Both the position numbers and the translations under genes were made by a program. A stretch of DNA of 64,000 nt from Lymantria dispar (lineage: Eukaryota; Arthropoda; Insecta; Lepidoptera; Erebidae), in NCBI GenBank assembly GCA_032191425.1, contig CM063460.1:5833001-5897000 (forward strand), in the 5' to 3' direction. How positions within the stretch are numbered: the stretch's first letter is position 1; every line of letters starts with the position of its first letter. Positions 30,717 to 41,399 of this stretch are shown in pieces. A model generated the notes under the pieces. The model searched no databases. It had not been told where the DNA came from and was given only the letters and a program-made list of their open reading frames with translations.

Positions 30717-31067
30717 GTCTTTAATCATGATAACGTGACCGCACACATCTTTTGTCACATAAATTTAGTCACACATTTCAAATTAAAAAAGTGGCTGGGA
30801 GGCGATAATGCATGTGCCATATATATAGCCTTGAGCTTGCACCTTCAGATTTCCACCTGTTTCGGTTTCTTCAGAATTCTTTAAACAGTATTAGGTTAAC
30901 ATCAAGAGAAGACAGCCAAAACTACGTGTCACTTTTTTTTTATCAAAAGGCCTAAAATTTCTACAAGAACGGAATCATTTCTCTAGGTACTATCTCTAGG
31001 TAATATCAAATATATTGTTATATGTTGAACCACTTTTTTCATAAAAAAATAATTTACACCTTTATAT
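30717..31067. other. Intergenic, nothing recognised
   Basis: AT-rich, no supported feature. Confidence 0.4.
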
Positions 31068-31069
31068 AT

Positions 31070-31505
31070 ATACTAATTTCTAAATTTATATAATATCAAA
31101 ATTTTTTGTGTGTGTTCTATTCTTGTGGCTCCGAAACTACTGGACCGTTTTCAAAAATTCTTTCACCAATGGAAAGCTATAATATCAGGGAGTAACATAG
31201 ACTATATTTTATACCGGTATTCTTACGGGAACGGGCACTACGCGGGTAGGACGACTGAAACCGCAGCGAAGTGAGGGCAGGTTTTTTTTATTTTTTTTTT
31301 TTTTTTGTTCCGACAAGGAGTGTTAGCCTCAGATGGCTGTTACACCCTTACGCGGACTAGTGGTGAGGGCTCTCCACCCAAAAAATTTAAGCAACGGGGC
31401 CCAAGGGCACCCCCTGTGGGGTACGAACCTCGGCTTGGGGCGTTGCTGAGGGCAATGTGGGAGGTCCCACTTTAGATTTAACAGTGAGGGCAGGTTGCTA
31501 TATTT
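31070..31505 (+). mobile_element. Helitron-like copy split by a LINE tail
   Basis: AAACTACTGGACCGTTTTCA, CCAATGGAAAGCTATAATAT and ACTACGCGGGTAGGACGAC are Helitron words. GAAGTGAGGGCAGGTT at 31268 continues at 31496 with GCTATA, where other copies have GCTAGT. Confidence 0.7.
31284..31482 (-). mobile_element. LINE 3' tail with 14-bp target duplication
   Basis: A poly-T stretch then TTCCGACAAGGAGTGTTAGC lies between two exact copies of AGTGAGGGCAGGTT (31270-31283, 31483-31496). A relative in the opposite orientation is at 39552-39660. The duplication length resembles that of the R1-like copies, but the UTR is different. Confidence 0.8.
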
Positions 31506-31712
31506 TATATATATATACATATATATAATGAAAATCTCGAAAATGGTACCAGTGATTTCTACTAAAATAAGGATGCAGGCATTTCAAGGTCGATAAATTG
31601 ATCTAACTAGGTTTCATAGAAAATATCGTTTTGTTAGTGTTTTTCGTGACTATCAAAAAATAAAATTAGAAAATGAAAGTAAATTTTTCCAATGTCTTCA
31701 TTTCGGTCATTC

Positions 31713-31955
31713 CGTGTGGTGACGGAGTATGAATACAATTTACCACTCCCTAACTTGCCCGTGCATGTCGTAAAAGACGACTATGAGATATAATATGCAC
31801 ATAACATCTGTGGAAGAGAAGGGAAAACTCAAAAAGAAATCCTATACTAACAGGTCTGACCACCATGGTATAGTAGGTCTAATTCCCTTCCACTATGGAG
31901 GCGGCCTGAGCCTAACAGTGCGACGTATGTGGGCGGCGATGATGATGATGACGAA
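31713..31955 (+). mobile_element. S1 SINE, uninterrupted paralogue of 16881-17856
   Basis: CCTATACTAACAGGTCTGACC here is the empty site for the R1-like insertion of the gene B region. Confidence 0.75.
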
Positions 31956-31964
31956 TGTGGTCAA

Positions 31965-32145
31965 AAATAGAAATAACTCAGTTGGGAAATCGAGCAGTCT
32001 GTTTCAGATACCTGCGGTTGGGTCTTTAGGTTTACCTTTTTTATTATTTTTCTCGATTTAACTTTTATATTTTATTATTTCATCACTTATTTTTTTAAAC
32101 CAAAAACACAATTTACTAAACGAACATCGAGCTAAGCTCGGTCAT
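31965..32145 (+). mobile_element. T1 SINE-like repeat, uninterrupted
   Basis: From AATAACTCAGTTGGGAAATC to ATCGAGCTAAGCTCGGTCA. The junction 32077/32078 is the empty site of the gene B Helitron. Confidence 0.65.
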
Positions 32146-32147
32146 CT

Positions 32148-32402
32148 CTCCATGTGATGATGAAATAAGAATACAATTCACCACTCCCGCTTTTGCCCGT
32201 AGGTGTAGTAAAAGACGGATGAAGGGATTAAATATGCATCCAACATCTATGCAAGAGACGATAAACTCGAAACAAAATCCTATGCCAACACTTCTGACCA
32301 ACGTGGTATAATAGGTCATTTTCCTTTCCATAGGGGGAGGCCCGAGCCCAGTAGTAGGACTAGTGGGCATAGTGGGGTATTTGGACTGAAATGACGATGA
32401 AG
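32148..32402 (+). mobile_element. S1 SINE (gene C unit)
   Basis: Paralogue of 18352-18605, ending GACTGAAATGACGATGA. Confidence 0.7.
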
Positions 32403-32557
32403 TTCGGTCCCCTAAATATTTCAATTTATATTCTGCAGTCGGCAACATGGCGGTGTTGATGTTGATTAACTCAGGAGTAAAATACAAAAAAAAATGTTTT
32501 TTAATATGTAATTTTTATATTAAAATAATAAATTATACAAAAATATATATATGTATA

Positions 32558-35500
32558 CTACGCTTTGTAGAATCTCTTAGCACTGCCGTCCCAACCATCC
32601 TTCGTGATCGTCTGAAAGATAAAATTTATAAATAGATAAGTAAATAATCAAATAAAAGCTACCATGCATTGGGCTACCGACGTCTATTTTTAGCGTAAAA
32701 AACGACTAAGGAATGTAAATAAATAATTTCACTCTAAGATAAAGAAAATTCAAAACAAAAACCTCAATTAAGCCGTCCGGTTAGTGTGGTACAGAAAGTC
32801 AATTTAGTCAATAAGAAAAATTTTTGCCCAAGTATCTATTAAAATATTATGTACTTGAATAAAACCTAAGTTTATTACTTTTTTTTTATTGCCGATGGTG
32901 GCAAACGAGCAGCCAGCACACCTGACGGTAAGTGATGCTGCCGCACATGGACCTTTGCAATACCAGGGGCACAGCCAGGCCGTTGCCTACCGTGAAGTAA
33001 ATGCTCTTCTTAAACCTCGTTTAAAGAATCTTTTAATGGGCTAATAACAAAACAAGAAAAATATGAAATAAAACCCCAAACCAACCTGTCTGTTCAGCGT
33101 AGAGGGGGCTCGAGGCCAAAACAGTAGGAGTTAAAATAACCAATATGAATGCGTTAACACGATCTGAAAAGTTTCCGTGTATTGATGTAAAATTCACTAC
33201 CCCTATCTTATTCGTGATTGTTGCAAAATACGACGCTACATGCTGGTATTCTCGATTAAAGAAAAGAAAAACTCGACACAAAAACTCAACACTGATTCGT
33301 TTAACTAGCATTTTATATTATGTTATTGCCCTATTTCCTATTAAGGAGGAGATCTAACTATAACATTAAGAGGTATAGAAGAAAAGAAAATGACACTTAG
33401 GAATTGTAAGTTGGATATGATTAAGGTTCTAAATGTTGGTAAATACAATTCATTATCGCTTGTAATGAATTGTATTTTTAAAATACCACAAGTAACTGAG
33501 TTAGATAATTATGGTCGTATAGTTATGTATATGTTATAGACTTACCACAACAAGTTCATCACCGTTGTATACCTTCGTGAATACGGCGCTGCTCTGGCCC
33601 GCAGCTGAGATTGTTTGTGTAACAGTGTTGCCATCAACAACGATCTTATTCTTGATCTGAAAATAACAAAATTGTTTTATTATATTTATAAAAGTTTATA
33701 AAATTAAAAAAAATGGATGGAAATAAACTTAAATCATCATACAATATTGAATGTTATTTTTCTAGAAATGAAATGAGAGTGTATCAAGATACTCCAGTAA
33801 AGAGGTGTGAAAACTTTTTTTTTGACTTTATTATATTTTTGATTTTGTTGTATCGGTGATAGAAATGTATAGTAGTATAATAGTGAAAATGTCAATTTTA
33901 TTATAAGTCCGACGAGATAAAAGTACTGACTGTTAATCGAAAAACGGGAGTTTAGCTTTAGGTTTCTGTGACAGATTTTTTTTACGAAAAACGTTCGAAA
34001 ATAATACATTTTTATACGAATGTTGTTGTATTCGAAATATTACACTAATATATACCATAAAAATTTCATTGACTTAGCTTCAGTAGATTAAAAATACTAT
34101 TATCATTTTTGAAGTTGTGAAACATCCACACACGGATTTTCATTCTAGGAAAAACCAAATTCTTTATGTTTTACATAGATCGTCTTAATTTAGGAGGACT
34201 TTTTCAGGCAATTTTTAATATTAAGTACTGCAATAAGCTGATTTCCTTACTTGGAACGGCATCTGATAGGTTTTATAGCGATAGGTAAATAGATGTTCCT
34301 TTCGAGAACAAAGACTTGAGCCTATGCCTACAAAAAAAACATATAAAAATATATTTTCTTTATCGTCGATTGAATGTTAGGTCACAGGGAGTGGCCTCAT
34401 ATCTATTACTGATAAAATTTGATTGCAAGCGTAACGACAAGCAGCATGCCAAATATTTTTTTACATTTGTCAAACCCTTCACCATATGAATTTGCATCTA
34501 CGTATTTTTATGCCTATAACTAACAAATTATCAATTTACGAGAAGGAAAATACGCACCATTCAACTTCAAAAATTTCTGTTCTATTTATTATGGCATATA
34601 TTTTTTTAATTTACAGGTTACCTATTTACTGTTATCTTATCCGAATATGTTATACATTTACTTTATGTTATAAATGTGGATGTTTGTAAAGATATTTAGA
34701 TGTTTGTTATTTGATCAAATGTAAACCGTTAAACTGATTTGGGATGAAAATTGGTGCATAGATCATTTCTTGAATCAGTATTAATTTAATATTTTGCTAG
34801 TTGCCATTTATTCTACTATTATTATATTCATGAACCTTCTGGCCTATTAGATGTAACAGTTTAAGGTGTACAGCTTTGTTGATCTATTGAATGAGTAGCG
34901 TGTAAACTCATAAACCCATGTGTATCAAATAAAAAGGGATCTCAGTTAAGTTCCGATTCAGTCTTGTTTAAGTTTTAATTCTCATGATCTTCATCGGATG
35001 TCTATGCTACTAGAAAACGAGGCATCTTGGTAATGTGTGTTCGAATAATTTATCAGAAGATTATGAGGAGTTGAAACTTACAGGTGTCTTTGCAGGTCCG
35101 ATGACGCTATCGAATTCTACACCAGACTGGAAGGTCTCTTTTTTCGTACCTTCAGGCAAAATTTGACTAAGTACGTAAGAGTCACCATCTTTCTCCAGTA
35201 CCTGTTGAGATTTAACTGAAGATATGGCTGCAATTTTGTCTTCAGGAACACCTAAACAGAAACTATTATTAAACAAAGTCTAAATTTTGATTAAAATTTA
35301 AATGCATAATATCTGGTTGACCGAGCTTTGCTCGGTATATTTTCGTTGTATTTTTGCTGAACTTATTTAGATATATATTAATAAAATAAAAAATAAAAAT
35401 AAAATAATGAAAAAATATCAAAAATTACAAAAAGAGAATAATAATAACACCGAGATTCGCTCCCACGCTGTTTGAATGCCAAAACAAAACAAAAAGAAAA

Positions 35501-37528
35501 CTGGAAGACTTCCCAACTGAGCTATTATAACTCTTGACGTTGACGCCGAAATTTGAATTCATATTCTTTTAAAATTTATTGTCATTGTATTGTTTTGCTA
35601 AAAAAAAAAATAAATTACAAAACAAAAATATTACATGTTACTACCTCCGATCACGTTTATAAAATTCGTTCTTATTTGTCTTAATATTTAATTACTTCTA
35701 TAAGATAAAACTTAAAACGAATTTGGTTTAGAAATTTAAATAAAATTAAACGTTATTTAAGACAATGATCTACAATAGTGGATCATTTTAAATAAAACGC
35801 TTTTTATAGATAGTTTCAAATAATTTTCAGCGTTCATAGCCGCAGGTGGACTAAGATGTCCCACATTCAAGAAATCATCGTTATTAAAGATATTTATATC
35901 TACCCGCTACAGGATTAGTTATTATATTATGACTCAAATTTGGGATTTAATCCACAATAATGGTTAGATATTATTTCACAAAGCAAAACATTTTAAATTA
36001 AAGATAATGTAAGCCGCCTTTTAAAAATCAATAATAATTTAATATTATGCCCTCTGAGATTACTTGGCGATTTTTTTTAAGTGTGGCCGCGTTCCGAAAT
36101 TAATACGTTGTGTATATGTATAATAGTAACCACAAATTTAATAATTACTGACCAAAACGAATATTTCTTTTTTCATCTAGAAACATTATTTAACACTAGC
36201 AAAAAATTAGTTACAAAATGTGGGTCATAATGTAATAACTAATTCTATAGGGAATAGATATAAATCTCTTTAATAACGATGAATTACTTGAACGTGACAT
36301 CCCTACTCCTGTGATTATTAACACTGAAAACTGTTTGAATGATCGAGAAATAGAAAATCCAATACAAACGCGATAAAAGCCGTAAAAATAGTGTCATTTA
36401 TATTGTTTATTACGTAACGTACGTACGTAAAGATCAGAAATCATCAAGGGGATGATCGGGCTACTATGGCATGGGGCACATGGGCATAGTCGTATTTTAC
36501 AGTTTATTTTAAACATGGCACAAATTATATATTCCTCGTCGTCTCAGTTCACACATTCCCATTGCTGGGTTCGAGCCTTCTCCGTAATAGTAGGTAAATT
36601 AACTTATAATACCACGTTAGTCAGACATGTTGGTATATGGTTATATTTCTAGTTTAACTTCTCATGCATAGATGTTATATTATATATGGGCATTTTCATA
36701 AAAATGTACAAGGGCGTTTTCAGGCCTGTCCCTCTACAACATTACCTTTTTTAAACAATTAATTCTATTTGAAACTAGCACAAAATTTTACATTAGGTTT
36801 ATTGTACATTTAAGTAATATTTTATAATATTATTTAAGCCAATTATAGTATAATTTTTCGATTAAAAAATAATATAACAACAGCTTGCTATCATTTTATC
36901 GTGTCCCTTTGGAGCCAGACGATATTTCAACACTGAATTTACATATTAGTTGTAATAATTTGCTCAGTGCCGTATTTTATTTTTCTGGTAGATAGTGTAG
37001 GGTCAATTTATTAAAAATATATATCACTAATATTATATATTCACTAATATTATATGATAATATTATAAAATATTACTTAAATGTACAATAAACCTAATGT
37101 AAAATTTTGTGCTAGTTTCAAATAGAATTAATTGTTTAAAAAAGGTAATGTTTTAGAGGGACAGACCTGAAAACGCCCTTGTACATTTTTATGAAAATGC
37201 CCACATATATTTAATCACTTAGTAGTCTTTTACGATACCCACGGGCAAGAACGGGACTGGTAAACTGTGTTACGTTACCATAAGCAAAAAATACAATTAA
37301 CAGTTATACACTATCTACATATTAACTTAGAAAATTAATATCTAGACTACTAAAAGACTTATCATAAAATCCAACCCACGTTACTCAATAACGGCGTCAC
37401 TACTTAGACCACTATTCAATATATGGTAGTAATTAAACAAATGAGTTGGCGTACTTACCAGCAACCTTCAAAAACTCATCAAAATTTTCCTGGTTATATA
37501 AAGTGTAAGTTTTGCCAAGGTATGCCAT
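32558..37528 (-). CDS. Fatty-acid-binding protein gene C, four exons, 134 aa
   Basis: Exons on the minus strand are 37528-37459, 35251-35082, 33656-33546 and 32611-32558. All splice sites are GT...AG, and the stop is TAG where gene B has TAA. The protein differs from B at 11 of 134 residues: V23A, A36V, L41V, I50V, S54I, S55L, S56P, M59T, G102S, N125D and Y131F. Four of these fall in residues 54-59, around the turn that forms part of the ligand portal in FABPs. The R-x-Y binding pair is kept (KRFYKA). Signature, length and intron phases are intact, so it is likely functional. Introns carry a T1 SINE, Penelope-derived sequence and a young long-TIR element. Expected role is a cytosolic fatty-acid carrier. 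Confidence 0.93.
32880..33015 (-). mobile_element. Retroelement tail, minus, only in gene C
   Basis: TTTTTTTTTATTGCCGATGG, GGCAAACGAGCAGCC and CCTGACGGTAAGTGATGCTG are the reverse complement of the TACCATCAGGTG...GTTTGCC tail family. The matching place in gene B (near 21700) lacks it. Confidence 0.7.
33180..33375 (+). mobile_element. Decayed S1 SINE shared with gene B
   Basis: Paralogue of 21865-22075; ATTCACTACCCCTATC and TATTAAGGAGGAGATC are recognisable. Confidence 0.5.
35310..35625 (-). mobile_element. T1 SINE-like repeat, minus, only in gene C
   Basis: In its own direction it has ATAGCTCAGTTGGGAAGTC, CATTCAAACAGCGTGGGAGC, GAATCTCGGTGTTATTATTA and ends CCGAGCAAAGCTCGGTCAAC. Gene B has about 300 fewer bases here. 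Confidence 0.65.
35810..36445 (+). mobile_element. Penelope-derived segment in gene C intron 1
   Basis: Paralogue of 24590-25240; CAGGTGGACTAAGATGTCCC and AAAGATCAGAAATCATCAAG mark its ends. A reverse CR1-like UTR piece lies at 36050-36095. Confidence 0.5.
36533..37292 (-). mobile_element. S1 SINE split by a long-TIR element
   Basis: The halves 36533-36687 and 37203-37292 form one minus S1 copy equal to 25325-25552 in gene B. Confidence 0.75.
36688..37202. mobile_element. Non-autonomous DNA transposon, 515 bp, about 146-bp terminal inverted repeats
   Basis: The ends are GGGCATTTTCATAAAAATGT and its reverse complement. The two arms agree over about 146 bp with two mismatches seen. Flanks are TTATATAT on the left and ACATATAT on the right, and the uninterrupted gene B sequence (GTTATATTATATATTTAATC, 25462-25481) is the empty site. 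Near-identical arms and absence from B imply a recent insertion. Superfamily is not determined; the target duplication seems to be about 6-8 bp. Confidence 0.9.
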
Positions 37529-37584
37529 GTTGACCGTTATTTAGCTAACAATAATTGTAACTGCAGTGTAATGAACAGTACCGA

Positions 37585-37592
37585 TTTATATA
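37585..37592 (-). promoter_or_regulatory. Putative TATA box of gene C
   Basis: TATATAAA, 57 bp upstream of the ATG, as in A and B. Confidence 0.6.
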
Positions 37593-38070
37593 TTAATTAT
37601 TGAACGAGTATGATAAGTAATTATTTATCTGATAGCATTCACTTTCGTTCCAATTTGAGGTTGAAGTCATTCGTTGATTAGAACGCATCATCAAGGTAAA
37701 TCTATAAGATTATAACTACGATGATAATAATTAAAGTAAAGAAGATAAGAACGATGACGGATTAAGGATGAATGAATCACCATTGCAAAGGAGCTTACAT
37801 ACTATAATTTTAAAGAAATTGTGTAGTCACTTATAACCTTTTTAACTGAAACTTTTTTACATCGCCTATAAATTTTTGGTCCGTCTATTGCATGTTACAT
37901 TATAAGGGGAGCGGATGTCTCGGCAGAGCAGTCAAGTCCAAATATGGCGGTGCCAATATATCTGTGTTAATACTTGTGTGTATAGGTCTATTTGTATGCA
38001 TATAATATTAAGCTAATGTTGTGCTCAGTTTTTAACATGTATCTATAAACTAATTGATTATATTTATTAC

Positions 38071-38246
38071 GAGCTATCCGCCCTCGCTTCGCTTCGGTTA
38101 TAGGTTATAGTCGTTTTACCCGCGTAGTTCCCGTTCCCGTGGGAATACCGGGATAAAATATAGCCTAGTTTACGCCCTGATAATATAGCTCTACATTGGT
38201 GAAAGAATTTTTGAAATCGGTCCAGCCGTTCTGAAGATTACCCAGA

Positions 38247-38311
<65 letters not shown>

Positions 38312-38427
38312 AATTTTTTAATTGCTTTTTTAGGCATAGGTGTCGTGCAAATAACCGTGTGAGCATGAAAAAAGTCTATTATTTTGACATTACAAACAGA
38401 CACTCCAATTTTATTTATTGGTATAGA
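38071..38427 (-). mobile_element. Helitron with long (GACA)n tract
   Basis: TATCCGCCCTCGCTTCGCTT to TATTGGTATAGA|T. The internal GACA tract reaches about 14 units (38254-38309), against 3-4 in other copies. The CTAG end is mutated (GAGCTA). Confidence 0.8.
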
Positions 38428-38554
38428 TGTACTAACGATCCGCTCTTACTACGTTTCGGTTTAAGCCGCTTTACCTCTCCGCATTTTAAATCTCTAATAT
38501 GCCTTAACATTTTCATTATTTTAATTTATTTCGTCAGGTTTAGCCAGCGTGTGT

Positions 38555-38722
38555 CGTAAAAGATGACCAAGGGATATAATATGCAGATATCATCAATGCA
38601 AGAGACGGAAAAGTCGAAATAAGTGCCTATACCAACGCATCTAACCAACGTGGTCATATTCTCTTTCATGAAGGAGGAGGCCCTAGCCCAATAGTGGGAT
38701 ATAAATCGGCTTAGATGATGAT
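38555..38722 (+). mobile_element. S1 SINE lacking its head
   Basis: GTGTCGTAAAAGATGACCAA through CCCTAGCCCAATAGTGGGAT to TTAGATGATGATT. Confidence 0.65.
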
Positions 38723-38739
38723 TCTAGCATTAATTGAAA

Positions 38740-39015
38740 AGCCAGTGTAGCATCTTAGCTATATGTTGTCCAAGCGGCAGTGTTTCAACTGTATTCCTGT
38801 CCCATCCTGCAGACTTACGCTCCTATATCTTTCAGTACATTCATAATTTCAATCACAGTTTTGCCTTCTCCATCCTCGAAATCTCCTTCACTCATAGATA
38901 ATGTTTTTGTGATATAGTTTCTTGTATTCAAATAAGCTTTTAAAGTATTTTTTCTACCGCTTTAGAATACATTCTTCTCCATTCATTATCATTCCATACT
39001 TATCCCTGATTGAGG
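38740..39015 (-). pseudogene. Possible LINE coding remnant
   Basis: On the minus strand a piece reads VIEIMNVLKDIGA, followed after a stop or shift by words that could be a decayed LINE RT start (aligning loosely to the lysine-rich segment before RT motif 1). Weak; it could also be unrelated sequence. Confidence 0.25.
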
Positions 39016-39162
39016 TTTTTTGGGGCCGTAACAATGGAAATAGGCTAATGGCTGGGAATCAGTGAGATAGATATGCCATCGAGTCTTTTGCAGTTTATTA
39101 TTAACGTTAACGGTCAGTAGTAATTACACAATTTGTTCGTATTTCATTATTTTTTATATTAG

Positions 39163-39408
39163 TTCCGTGTGGTGGCCAAGTAAGAATACAATTCACCACT
39201 CCCTATCTTGCCCGTGGATGTCGTAAAAGGCGACTATGGGATAAAGATAATATGCATATAACATCTGTGCAAGAGAAGGAAAACACGAAATGAAACCCTA
39301 TACCAACATGTCTGACCAGCATGGTATAGTAGGTCAAATGCCCTCCCATTGTGGAGGAGGCCCGAGCCCAACAGTGAGACATATGTGGGCCACGGTGATG
39401 ATTATAGT
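39163..39408 (+). mobile_element. S1 SINE, full length
   Basis: TTCCGTGTGGTGGCCAAGTA to ATGTGGGCCACGGTGATGAT. One of the best-kept copies. Confidence 0.75.
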
Positions 39409-39551
39409 TGTAGCCTCCTTATTCTTTTTCAAATTTCATAATTATACTCTCATTTTAAAGTTTAAGTAATGGGTAACGGTACTTAGGAGTACACTGGTTA
39501 ATCCGACAAACGCTGTTCTATATATATCTCATCATCGTCATCTCAGCCCAC

Positions 39552-39660
39552 CTTAACTTTAAACGGGTTGAGAGCCCTCAGCGCTCACCCACCAGTCCGA
39601 GTACCTAAAGTTGTCGCAGCCATCTAAGGCTAACAACTAAGTCACACACACAAAAAAAAA
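39552..39660 (+). mobile_element. LINE 3' tail with 12-bp target duplication
   Basis: ATCTCAGCCCAC at 39540-39551 is repeated at 39661-39672. The insert holds GAGAGCCCTCAGCGCTCACC and GGCTAACAACTAAGTCACAC before an A run, the same family as 31284-31482. The target is itself an S1-like tail. Confidence 0.75.
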
Positions 39661-39874
39661 ATCTCAGCCCACATAATTCTCATTCAACAACAATGTGGAG
39701 AAAAGGGAGGAAAAAAAGTGAGTCGTCGCTCAGGATGCCTGGCAGATGTGAAACATTGAAATTATTTTCTACAAGTGCATGCATTAAAAAATAGAGTACA
39801 AAATAAAATAAATTATTTTCATTAAATACAAGGATTAAAAATTTAAAAATATTTCAAATTGTGACAAATCAATA

Positions 39875-40120
39875 CCTTTTTTTTTTGTGGGTGGGCTGCG
39901 GTCGGCGCGCCTCCGCACCACTCCGTCCGGGGCGACAGAGGGGCGTAAGCACGCAACACCCGCAACCCACCCGAAAACCACGTCGCCTTTGTCGTTGGGC
40001 CGACCACCGGAGCAGGGTTACTTGACATCAGTGGTCGGCCCGACGGAATACCCCCTATTGGGGTACCCTCCCATCGACCGACGTCCCCCCCATCGAGGAG
40101 GTCGTCGGTCTTTCCTCACG
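39875..40120 (-). mobile_element. R1-like LINE tail, minus
   Basis: A poly-T run, then GTGGGTGGGCTGCGGTCGGC, AGTGGTCGGCCCGACGGAAT and CGACCGACGTCCCCCCCATC. It is about 95% alike to 3624-3827 and somewhat longer. Confidence 0.8.
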
Positions 40121-40139
40121 CGGTGTATAATAGGGTAGT

Positions 40140-40615
40140 ACGGAATATGCGAGCGAAAGAGATAGCGCGCAGGTGCTTGCGCACAACATCGCGTCGCTCC
40201 GTCTCACTCACATACTATGAATGTACGTATGTACACACTAGCAACCCACCCTCGCTTCGCTTCGGTTATAGGTTATAGTCGTTTTACCCGCGTAGTTCCC
40301 GTTCCCGTGGGAATACCGGGATAAAATATAGCCTAGTTTACGCCCTGATATTATAGCTTTCCATTGGTGAAAGAATTTTTGAAATCGGTCCAACCGTTTT
40401 GAAGATTACCCGGAACAAACAGACAGACAGACAGACAAAAATTTTTTAATTGCTATTTTAGACATAGGTGTCGTGCAAATAACCGTGTGAGCATGAAAAA
40501 AGCCTATTATTTTGACATTACAAACAGACACTCCAATTTTATTTATTGGTATAGAATATATAGCGTGGCGTTATGACGCCACACCAACAATCAAGTTTAC
40601 CCTCGCATATTCCGT
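40140..40615. mobile_element. Inverted-repeat element split by a Helitron
   Basis: ACGGAATATGCGAG at 40140-40153 pairs with CTCGCATATTCCGT at 40602-40615. Without the Helitron (40238-40555) the unit is about 158 bp. A partial second unit with CACGCCAACGATCAGGTTCA follows to about 40685. Confidence 0.6.
40238..40555 (-). mobile_element. Helitron, minus
   Basis: A|CTAGCAACCCACCCTCGCTT to TATTGGTATAGA, with a three-unit (GACA) tract. Nested in the element above. Confidence 0.85.
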
Positions 40616-40689
40616 CATATAGCGTGACGTTGTAACGCTACGAGCTATTTACGCCACGCCAACGATCAGGTTCACCCTCGTCTATAGAT

Positions 40690-40795
40690 GTTTCACATCA
40701 AAATTACTTATTATAGCGCACTAGTCAGACGTATTGCCATAGGATTTAATCTTGAGTTTTCCTTGCCTTGCCTTGTTACCTGCATATTAAATCGA
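40690..40795 (-). mobile_element. S1 SINE fragment, minus
   Basis: CACTAGTCAGACGTATTGCC and TTGAGTTTTCCTTGCC match S1. Confidence 0.5.
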
Positions 40796-40802
40796 TTTAT
40801 AT

Positions 40803-41092
40803 CCAGGCTATTCTTCTCTGGAATGCGTTACCATTAAAGATCAGAATGGCCGCTAGTCGTGATGGTTTTAAAGCTATGGTAAAACGTCTATACCTAGATA
40901 TTCTGACGGAGTCAACTCATCAATGTGTATAAGTATAAATTTGCTATATTTGGATAACCAAATTTTACAAATTACCGCTTATAATGTATTGCACCTGCCT
41001 AAATTATTTCTGCTCCACCCGAGGTTGACTGGTAGAAAATGCCTAAGGTATTAAGTCCGCCTTGTACCTTATTTTTGTGTATTAAAGTTTAA
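40803..41092 (+). pseudogene. LINE ORF2 C-terminus and 3' UTR
   Basis: The frame from 40803 reads LLWNALPLKIRMAASRDGF and KAMVKRLYLDILTESTHQCV, then a stop at about 40932. This is the usual end of Jockey-type ORF2 proteins. The UTR has CCCGAGGTTGACTGGTAGAA and AGTCCGCCTTGTACCTT. Nothing upstream of it remains. Confidence 0.65.
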
Positions 41093-41093
41093 A

Positions 41094-41396
41094 TCTATAC
41101 CAATAAATAAAATTGGTGTGTCTGTTTGTAATGTCAAAATAATAGACTTTTTTCATGCTCACGAGGTTATTTGCACTATACATATGCCTAAAATACACTT
41201 TATATTTTTTTGTTTGTCTGTCTGTTTGTTCCGGGTAAAGTTCAAAACGGCAGGACCGATTTCAAAAATTCTTTCACCAATGGAAAGCTATAATATCAGG
41301 GAGTAATCTAGGCTATATTTTATACCGGTATTCCCACGGAAACGGGAACTAGGCAGGCAAGACTGAAACCGAAGCGCAGCGAGGGCGGGTTGCTAG
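41094..41396 (+). mobile_element. Helitron, 303 bp
   Basis: A|TCTATACCAATAAATAAAAT ... GAGGGCGGGTTGCTAG|T, a complete copy with both diagnostic ends. Confidence 0.9.
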
Positions 41397-41399
41397 TAA

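Noticed and set aside
38191..41306. Frames reading MSVCNVKIIDFFHAH and similar at several places
   Set aside because: They are translations of the Helitron repeat, which has no gene.
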